Shown here in pieces: positions 56,560 to 64,000 of a stretch of 64,000 nucleotides of DNA. The position numbers and the translations under genes were made by a program. The stretch's first letter is position 1. Each line of letters begins with the position of its first letter. Source of the DNA: Pleurodeles waltl (lineage: Eukaryota; Chordata; Amphibia; Caudata; Salamandridae); assembly GCF_031143425.1 (NCBI RefSeq), contig NC_090438.1, forward strand, positions 753,079,823-753,143,822, read 5' to 3'. The notes under the pieces were generated by a model. The model was given only the letters and a program-made list of their open reading frames with translations, was not told where the DNA came from and did not search any database.

Positions 56560-56819
56560 CACTTGTGCTACAAAATCTGAGAGACTGGAGCCTCTGTTGT
56601 GAGGGTCGCCTGATTGGCTTGACTATGGGTAATTTCTTATAACACTGATAAGCTATTCAAGTGAATGTCTTTTGGATTAACTTCAATGCAATTTTAATTT
56701 TACTGCTCTCTATGTACTGTGGGACTTCCACTTCGACGGCGGGGAATGATTCGTGCATGTGAATCTATGAAAGTTACTAATACTGGGGAACCACAGTTAC
56801 AGGTAAGTAACTTTTTTTC
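56560..56819 (-). repeat. Right inverted terminal repeat of DIRS E
   Basis: Complement of 42100-42330 over about 230 bp, then a right-only extension ending AACCACAGTTACAGGTAAGTAAC that is matched by the internal complementary region at 56411-56509. Confidence 0.85.
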
Positions 56820-57329
56820 TTTTTGCTCCATCATCTAGGTCATCATTGGTGCTATATGTGGTGCTGTTTGTGAGGTCATGAGCTGTTACTGCAGGTGGCT
56901 ACATTTGGATATCTCATTATAACTGATGAATTCCAATAGTTTTAAGTCAGAAACATAACATCACTTCACCTGAAATATCAAGATATTTGGATGCTTTCCT
57001 TTTAACAAGGTTTTTGTGACTAGATATAAAATGCTTTTGATTAAAAGTCTCCAAATCAAATATTTTATTTTGCAATAATAATGTATATGCTTTTCTTTTT
57101 ATGGGGTCAGGGACAAGCATGACAGCTGACTTTAGTGACTCAGCGCAAAACATATGCTTCCTCATATACCCAAAAGCTAAAGGCAGCTCAAATCCAAACT
57201 CTATGTTGCAGAACATAAAAAGAGAGGCGGGTCTCTTTCAAAGTACAAGTGCTACTTCCTCTTCCAGTCCTGATATTATATGCTGTTTTCAAGTAAGTTT
57301 AAGTCTGAGTTGAGGGACGGGTTTGGCAG
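56820..57329. other. Unassigned intronic sequence
   Basis: No intact gene. A minus-strand frame of 89 codons at 56947-57216 (with LLLQNKIFDLETFNQKHF) faintly resembles the linker between endonuclease and RT of L1-type LINEs, too weak to call. Confidence 0.35.
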
Positions 57330-57960
57330 AAACATAAGTCCAAGCAGGGTTTGACCACTTAAAGCAGTTGCAGCTCTAAAGAGGTGTGATGTAGTTGGTA
57401 CATCAAAGCCTGACCCCAGCCTTGTCTTTACTTTCCAATCCATTTCTGATCCCAGAGCCTTTGCAACCTGATTTTTCCTTGACACTGTTGACGCCGCAGC
57501 AAATTGATGCCTTTAAGGAGGCCATGCTTGTTTTTATTTTAGATCGGTTCCTGTTCCTTTTGGTATGCTTTGGGTCGAATGGAGCCAATGGGTGATCCAA
57601 CCAAGGTTCCACAGGGTAATTCTTCCATGGAGGTGTCTGATCCCATCTAGCCCTCAACCGCTGACCACCGCCACCCCCAGCGCGCAACTCTATTGTTTTG
57701 GCACAGTAATTCCAGTTCTGGTACCAGCCTCGAGTGCAAGGGTGCAAGCTCCTGGCTTCTCACTCGTTCCAGTGTCAGACCTAGAACAGACTTTGGCCCT
57801 GTCTTGTCTTGTGTCCAGATACAGATCATAAAGGCTCAGCCTGTGGTACTGGTACTTGAGGACTCACATCCAGCACCCTTATCACACAGCTGATACTATA
57901 AAAGACTGTAGACAATTTTTGGCTCAGACTTCTTCCAGGCCCTGATCAGGCTCCTTGGGA
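57330..57960 (+). pseudogene. Possible DIRS gag fragment
   Basis: Around 57395-57595 the frame gives LTPALSLLSNPFLIPEP then LLTPQQIDAFKEAML, and farther on a PVLVPASSARVQAPG-like Pro/Ser-rich stretch. Composition and the LTPQQ-D-FK motif recall gag-like regions of DIRS elements in this window. No RT or termini nearby. Weak call. Confidence 0.35.
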
Positions 57961-59064
57961 AAGGACCAGGACAACAATGGGAGGCCTCTATTTTTTATTT
58001 ACAAAATTCTAGTTGCCTGAAAAATTATCAGAACTCTCCCTTGGGTGCACCCGCAGAGCAAAGTGGTTAACAGAACGGAATAGGTCTTGGACTTGAACAT
58101 GCCTACTATTGACAATAAACCAATTTAATACATTTTTAGAGAGTAGACATTTTATTTCTGAACTCTTGCTTCCGTCCAGTGTTACACTGATAGCCCTACT
58201 GCAGCTTGGTCTAATCCTACTGGTCCTCCTCTGAGCTGTCCAGTTTCTCACTTTCACAGGCCGGATCCTTTTTGACACAACATCGTACACCGGAAAGCTT
58301 AGTGGTACAGGTTTCTGCTAGCAAGTTCAAACCGAATGCTCCCTTGATAGGGAGTCCAAGTGAATTGATGGGTTGGGCAAGCATGTGTTCACTTTTGCTT
58401 TGCAGTCTAATTGCTAATTGAATGTGGTGTACATTTACGGTCACTGTACCCATGCTCTGTGAGATATGATGAGTAACATTTTGCCTGCTTTCCCTGAAAA
58501 CTTCAGCAATTCTTAAGCAGAAAAAGTGAATGAAAGGCAAGAAGCTTCATAGTATGTTTAGATAGTTGGTCTGGATACAATGCATGGCTTACATATGGCA
58601 TGGGAACCAGCGTAGTTATGTAGCGGCATACCTGAATGCTTACAAAACAGACTTTCTGTTGATGTCCAGGACGCTCTTGTGGACATATTTTTCAAGCTAG
58701 CCGAGCTCTTGGGAATAGGCAGATTCTGCATTAGCAAGGTTTTAGGAGACTCAAAAGGTAGAGGTTGTAGCAGGCATTGTGACCTACAACAACGGTAGCA
58801 CTCTTCTATATACTTACTTACTCAAGTGCTGTGGAACAACTTTAGCTACCGCTATTTCAATAGTTGAAGGGTGGGCCAGAGCTTTTCTTTGTTTGCATGC
58901 CCATTGCAACACTGGTTTGGGCTATTTGTTCAATTTCGATTCACTCTCTCTTTTTTGTCCACTCCCCATCAATCCTCCTAGTTGTGAATCACTTGTCAGC
59001 AGATCATGTTGCTAGCCTCTATGCAGTTATTCAGTCTTTACATGCCAGGAGCAGAATACACATA
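57961..59064. other. Unassigned intronic sequence
   Basis: Short frames on both strands only (for example 58009-58290 and 58217-58540, minus). No motif recognised. It ends at the Harbinger-type terminus at 59065. Confidence 0.4.
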
Positions 59065-59651
59065 GGCCCTCATTACAACATTGGCGTTAAAAGCCGCTTA
59101 CCGCCGTGCAGAAGACCGCCAGCAAACCGCTGCGGAAATCCGCCACAGCTATTATGACCCACAGCACGGAATCCGCCAAAATTCAGACACCCACACAAGT
59201 CCGCCACACCAAAGGTCAGTGATAAACGGGCGAAAACAAAACCTCCACCGTCACGCCAACAGAAATACGCCCACACTATCACAGCACACAAATCCACGTG
59301 GCGGTCTTTCAACCGCGGTATTCCATTGGCGGAACACACCACCGCGCCCAAAATACACACACTTTTACAAAACACAGCCACATATGACAATTCAAAATAC
59401 ACACACCTGATACACAAACCACTCCCAAACACCCAATACAATATAAAACACACACCCACATCACCCACAAACCCCTACGACAACAATTGAGAAAGAAGCA
59501 CAGAGAGAGACACCACCATCAACAATACTAGCATCCACAGGCACACCAGACCATCACCCACATAACTTCCACGCACCTCACACAACACACCACTTCATAT
59601 CAGCACACTTATCACCACACACACCACCCCACACATCACCCACACCACCCC

Positions 59652-61174
59652 ATGGCACAGCAAAGACACCCCAGGTTTGCGGAGGAGGAGCTCAGGGTCA
59701 TGGTGGAGGAAATTGTCTGGGTAGAGCCACAGCTATTCGGATCACAGGTGCAGCACACCTCCATTGCAAGGAAGATGGAGCTATGGCGAAGAATAGTGGA
59801 CAGGGTCAACGCAGTGGGACAGCACCCAAGAAATCGGGATGACATCAGGAAGAGGTGGAACTACCTACGGGGGAAGGTGCGTTACGTGGTCTCAAGACAC
59901 CACCTTGCGGTTCAGCAGACTGGCGGCGGACCCCCACCTCCTCCCTCACAACTAACAACATGGGAGGAGCAGGTCTTGGCGATTCTGCATCCTGAGGGCC
60001 ACGCAGGAGTAGATGGCGGAATGGACTCTGGTAAGTCAAATCTTTACTATTACATCCCACACCCTACCTGCATGCCATCAAATATCCCCACCTTCACCCT
60101 CACCCCCATCACTCTAACTCCTCACAAATGTCTCAACATCACAAACCACACATCCCAACACCAAGCCCTGCATGCAACACCAAAGCATGGACACCCATCA
60201 CCAAAGCATGCCCACTGCACATACCCATACACCCCCCAAAACCATCATCACACAAGGTCCCACACAGGAATGCAAGCACTGGGGTACACGGTCACCCACC
60301 CATTGCACACCATGGCACACACAGATGTAATAAACATCCTTTTATACCCCTGCAAGACCCCTACCCAACGTCACCGTACAGGAGGGTCCACACGTGTCCA
60401 CACCACCAACAGAAGAGGCCCACAGTGATGACAGCAGCTCTCTCCAACTGGATCTAGATGACCAGCCCGGCCCATCGGGGACCTCGGGACAGTCGGTTCC
60501 CATCACACAGTCACAGGCCACTACAGAGCTTCCACTCTCTGGAAACACAAGCACAGCACCCACCCAGCGGGCCCATACCTCTGTCCCCAGGACACGTCAA
60601 TCAGCAGTGTGTCCACCACTACAGGGAACCCAGGCTAACCCACCTCCCCAACAACAACAGGGACCTAGGGGCAGTGGTAGTGGGCACACGGTCCAGGGGA
60701 CAGAGGCCCATGAACACAGGGGAACTGGGAGGGCTGCTGTGCGACAGGGGGAAGACAGGCCCAGGAACCCACTCTCCACGAGGCCCTCTCCTCCATCATG
60801 GGAGCCTACCACCACTCCCAGGAGACGATGGCAGTGGTACTGGCCAAGTTTCAGGAGACCCAGCGTCTGTAGGAGGAACAGTATTTGGGCTTCAGGGAAC
60901 TCAGAACCATCAATTCCACCCTGGGCACCATCGCAGGGGTGCTGAAGGAAGTACTCTGCACCAGGAGGGACACTGTGGCACAACAAGGGGCCCCTGACAC
61001 TAGCCTGGACGATGAACTGCCCACCACCTCCGCCGGCGCAAGTGGACAGGAGCCACCGCCACAGGACCACCACACCAGCACCCCACCCCCTGCAGAGGGA
61101 GAACCACCCCACAAACGGTCCCTGAGATCCAGGACAAAGACAGAGAACGATGCCCAGACCCCCACCAAGAAATG
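59652..61174 (+). pseudogene. Harbinger Myb/SANT-like protein gene (type 1), broken
   Basis: The first exon-like part (59652-60030) starts MAQQRHPRFAEEELRVMVEE and continues VEPQLFG, then W-R-R-I-V-D-R-V-N and RDDIRKRWNYLRGKVR, a Myb/SANT-like helix set that binds DNA and, in Harbinger elements, brings the transposase to its ends. A GTAAGT donor lies at 60031 and an acceptor CGTACAG ends at 60381. The downstream Ser/Pro/Gln-rich part (60382-60860) is in a frame incompatible with a simple splice. A coiled-coil-like C-terminal piece (FQETQRL ... GFRELRTINSTLGTIAGVLKEV) has an in-frame TAG at 60870-60872. It ends TPTKK at 61174. Confidence 0.7.
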
Positions 61175-61643
61175 AGACCACCGTGAATGTCATCCTTCCG
61201 TCCCACTTTGTCACCCTGTCCATCCTTAAACTGCCCCAGCTCCACTTCCTATGCCCATTTGGGCAATGCACCTGTGAGACTAATAGACTGGACTCTGCCA
61301 TGGACATTCCTCCACCATCACCCCTCACCATTTTGCAACCCTCTCCAATATTGAGCACTAAAATAAAGACCCTTAAAGCACAAAACAATCTGGAGTCAGT
61401 CTGTGATTTCGGAATAGTGTATTAGCAATTACTGTGGCAAAAAGCTCTTTCAATTGTAATGTCAACATACCTATGTCACACAGCTCTAGACCATGAGGAA
61501 TCAAAGCAGATGTCACACAGTGGGACCCACATCTGTGAAATCGTAAGGGAAAGTGACAACTCAGTGACCATACACTGGGTGAAAACGACAGACAGTAGAG
61601 AGGTAGTAGTATTAAAGTACATGTAGTAGGCAGGTTACTATTC

Positions 61644-62540
61644 TCACTGGAAATATTGCAGGATCACCGAGTCCCTGTTGTCCATGTCCTCTTCTTCTGC
61701 TGTTAGACACACACTAACCTGTAGGGATAACCCCAGACCCAGACAACCATTCCCACTGTCTTGCTTCCAGGTGCTCACCTAATAGCCACACACAGTGCCT
61801 CTGGAGTTGACCCATCACATAAGGGATGCTGCTATTCCGCAGGATGTAGGCATCCTGCACTGAGCCAGGGAACTTGGCATTCACATGGGAGATGTACTGG
61901 TCTGCCAAATACACCATCTGCACATTCATGGAATGATAACTCTTTCGGTTTCTGTACACCTGTTCACTTCTGCGGGGGGACCAAAGCCACATGGGTCCCA
62001 TCAATGGCACCTATGATGTTGGGTATATGTCCCAGGGCATAGAAATCACCTTTCACTGTAGGCAAATCCTCCACCTGAGGGAAAACGATGTAGCTCCGCA
62101 TGTGTTTCAGCAGGGCAGACAACACTCTGGACAACACGTTTGAAAACATAGGCTGGGACATCCCTGATGCTATGGCCACTGTTGTTTGAAATGACCCACT
62201 TGCAAGGAAATGGAGCACTGATAGCACCTGCACTTGAGGGGGTATTCCTGTGGGATGGCGGATAGCTAACATCAGGTCTGGCTCCAGCTAGGTACACAGT
62301 TCCTGGATTGTGGCACGGTCAAGCCTGTATGTGATGATCACATGTCTTTCCCCCATTGTCGACAGGTCCACCAGCGGTCTGTACACCGGAGGATGCCGCC
62401 ATCTCCTCACATGTCCCAGCGGACGGTGCCTATGAAGGACAAAAGCGAGGACAGAGTCAACCAACTCAGAGGTACGTACCCACAGCTTACACAGAACACG
62501 AATCCTAATCCGAAAAGTGGCCTGCATGTGTGTTGAGTCT
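61644..62540 (-). pseudogene. Harbinger DDE transposase, internally deleted and frameshifted
   Basis: Minus-strand coding from about 62540. The N-terminal part has HPPVYRPLVDLSTMGERHV. An in-frame stop sits at 62288-62290 (Gln position expected). The helix-rich middle reads VLSVLHFLASGSFQTTVA, MSQPMFSNVLSRVLSALLKH and GHIPNIIGAIDGTHVALVPP, giving the first catalytic Asp at 62000-62002. A one-base loss in the C run (61974-61979) shifts the frame. The second catalytic Asp follows 50 residues later in FPGSVQDAYILRNSS. After WLLG the rest of the catalytic domain, including the expected Glu region, is missing; a terminal segment ending SVILQYFQ-stop resumes near 61690-61644. It cannot catalyse transposition. 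Confidence 0.8.
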
Positions 62541-62879
62541 AGGCCCAGGTATGTGTGACGTACTTAAAAATTATGCCATGTGGGTCCCTGAAATGGCGGC
62601 TGCCTGACCTCTAAAGTGGGACAATGGGATGTGAGGTAACTGCCCTGGCGTTGTACACCGTCACGGTAGGCGGTCGAAGACCGCGGCGCAATGCTGCATT
62701 GGTTAACATTGGACCCTATGGGTCCCAGGAGCCAATGACGATGTACGCCGGTGGTGACGGTACGCACCGCCGCGGACGTGACCGCCATTTTCTATCTGTT
62801 CAATCACTCAATACCTTATCTTCGACAGGAGAGCACCTACACTGCAAGTGCTGCTGTGACCTCGGTCTGGAAGAGACAA
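62541..62879. promoter_or_regulatory. GC-rich divergent intergenic region with palindromes
   Basis: Separates the transposase (leftward) from a second Myb-like gene (rightward). 62645-62790 is rich in GGCGG, GTACACCGTCACGGTAGGCGG and its near-complement GACGGTACGCACCGCC, so it can fold and is CpG-dense. Position suggests a shared promoter or element subterminal region; this is inference. Confidence 0.4.
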
Positions 62880-64000
62880 TGGCTCGAGTGTCTGGGGAAA
62901 GGGCCCCTGCCTTCACATCGGAGGAGTTGGAGAAACTTGTGGACGGGTCCTACCCCAGTACACGCTACTCTACGGTCCTCCAGACAAACAGGTAGGCACA
63001 CTGGGAGCATGCTGTATGGGCTATGCTTGTGTGGAGTGGGGTGGTTGTAAGATTGGAGGGGGAGATTGCGGCGTGCATGAAACGACGGTGAGTGCATGTG
63101 CCACATGGCAAGGGTAGGCATGGGGGCCAATAACTGTGACGGTGCAGTTGGTAATTAGTTTCTCTTCCCCCTGTACATTTCATGTAGGTCAGCGCCCACC
63201 AGAAAAAATATATTTGGCTCGCCATCGCCAAGGACGTCCAGACCCTGGGAGTCTACCACAGACGGAGCACCCACTGTCGGAAAAGATGGGAGGACATTCG
63301 CCGCTGGAGCAAGAAGATGGCTGAGGCTCAGCTGGGGATGGCCTCCCAACGTGGGAGGGGTGCCCGTTGCACCATGACCCCCCTGATGTTCAGGATCCTG
63401 GCGGTGGCGTACCCGGAGTTGGATGGGCGCTTGAGGGCATCACAGCAGCCACAAGGGGGTGAGTACACTCTCATCCTGCTGATTTTGCGTGCAGTGGAGG
63501 TGTCTGGGTGGGGGAGGTGGGCTGTGGGTTTCCCTAGGCCAGGGCGAGTTTAGTAGGCAAGGTCCCTCCGTAAGGCAGGCCATGTGCACCCCACCCCACC
63601 CTGTACACCTAGTCATGCCCCTGTGTCATCCATGAGTGCAGATGTCGTCCATAGCCTTGTAGGACATTTCCCAGGGATTGAACAGTGGAGCCCAAGAGCG
63701 CAGCATAGTGCAGGGGGCTTCTGTGTCTGTCGTGTCCGCCAACGGTAGCGGTAATGCTTGCACTGAACATGTCTTTCTTCTGTCCCCTGTCCCCCCCCCC
63801 TTTTTGTGGTCTGTCTGTTCTTGTGTGCATTAGCATCATCAGGCGGAGGAGCAGTGGCACCGGAGCACGAGGGAGCTGCATCCCACATGGCCCTGGAGGG
63901 CGAGACAACGGACTCGGAATTCACCAGTGGGATGGAGGGCGAGGACAGCTCCACGGCGGGGACAGGAGCTGACGCCAGCGACACGGAGTCGTCCTCTGAT
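62880..64000 (+). pseudogene. Harbinger-associated Myb/SANT-like gene (type 2), three exons, runs off window
   Basis: Exon 1 starts ATG at 62880 (MARVSGERAPAFTSEELEKLVDG); a single-base loss near 62943-62948 shifts it, since the adjacent frame gives LPQYTLLYGPPDKQ up to the donor CAG/GTAGGC at 62991. Exon 2 (63188-63459) after TTTCATGTAG encodes KKYIWLAIAKDVQTLGVYHR then HCRKRWEDIRRWSKK, a Myb/SANT-like DNA-binding fold, and ends at GTGAGT. Exon 3 starts after GTGCATTAG at 63832 and is acidic (EGETTDSEFTSGMEGED), open to the window end. Splice phases between exons 2 and 3 agree (G plus CA). Distinct in sequence from the type 1 gene at 59652. Confidence 0.65.

Larger units (their letters stand above)
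42081..56819 (+). mobile_element. DIRS retrotransposon E, hosting a nested DIRS F
   Basis: The left terminal repeat lies at about 42100-42330, its inverted partner at about 56560-56819, and its internal complementary region at 56411-56509. The coding body 42450-47820 (gag, RT, RNase H, tyrosine recombinase) stops shortly before 47893, where a second complete DIRS element begins. The remainder of E's 3' part resumes at 56358. Removing 47893-56357 leaves an element of about 6.3 kb with standard DIRS organisation. The frames are broken by many stops. It lies in the intron after the exon at 38572-39464. Confidence 0.85.
59065..62560. mobile_element. PIF/Harbinger element, decayed; right end not found
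   Basis: Begins with the terminal repeat GGCCCTCATTACAACATTGG, like the MITE at 39795. It carries a Myb/SANT-like gene on + (59652-61174) converging on a transposase gene on - (61644-62540), the two-gene set characteristic of the superfamily. No complementary terminus is visible before the window end, so the element may continue through 62880-64000. Both genes are broken. Confidence 0.7.

Noticed and set aside
57256..57303. Possible 25-nt micro-exon between CTTCCAG and GTAAGTT
   Set aside because: Following the 38572-39464 exon in phase it would begin TCC TGA, an immediate stop.
60597..61388. 263-codon frame on the minus strand
   Set aside because: Antisense to the Myb-like gene; Gly/Trp/Cys-rich composition typical of the complement of Pro/Gln/Ser-rich coding.
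1..64000. CRISPR arrays, operons, rRNA or tRNA genes
   Set aside because: No regular short spacer-repeat pattern, ribosomal sequence or cloverleaf with A/B boxes was noticed; the content is eukaryotic.

Overview
This window reads as intronic DNA from a very large vertebrate genome, most likely a salamander or newt. That placement is inferred from content: DIRS-type tyrosine-recombinase retrotransposons dominate, alongside L2/CR1-group and L1-like LINEs, PIF/Harbinger transposons and long copy-rich introns. I see no prokaryotic genes, rRNA, tRNA or CRISPR.

A host gene appears to cross the window on the + strand. Two exons with good splice sites and compatible phases are visible: 14189-14269 (81 nt) and 38572-39464 (893 nt). 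They are separated by a 24.3 kb intron and join in frame. They encode an acidic, Ser/Thr-rich, apparently disordered protein that I cannot name. Almost everything else is mobile DNA lying in its introns.

Layout. 1-5.5 kb: unassigned sequence, a 292-bp tandem duplication and a decayed antisense L2 copy (1876-4445). 5.5-13.5 kb: an older repeat split by a long, well preserved L2-group LINE. The LINE has one open 1024-codon EN-RT frame (10170-13244) preceded by about 3.8 tandem monomers of roughly 1.0-1.07 kb that look like a repeated 5' UTR/promoter. 15.9-28.2 kb: three DIRS copies (A, B, C) in different states of decay. 28.7-35.2 kb: two L1-like remnants, one split by a 2784-bp element with TGT...ACA ends and a 5-bp target duplication. 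35.2-37.7 kb: a fourth DIRS remnant. 39.8-42.1 kb: a Harbinger-type MITE and an antisense LINE remnant. 42.1-56.8 kb: a DIRS element (E) into which a second DIRS element (F, 47893-56357) has inserted; F's gag-like frame is itself interrupted by another copy (49414-52087, opposite orientation) of the TGT...ACA family. 59.1-64 kb: PIF/Harbinger material with two different Myb/SANT-like genes flanking a broken transposase.

The coding regions are the self-propagation machinery of the transposons: LINE endonuclease plus reverse transcriptase, DIRS gag, RT/RNase H and tyrosine recombinase, and Harbinger transposase plus Myb-like DNA-binding partners. Nearly all carry stops or frameshifts; the L2 frame at 10170-13244 is the conspicuous intact exception. 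Insertion order can be read from the nesting: LINE remnants and DIRS E are older, DIRS F is younger, and the TGT...ACA elements are younger than what they interrupt.
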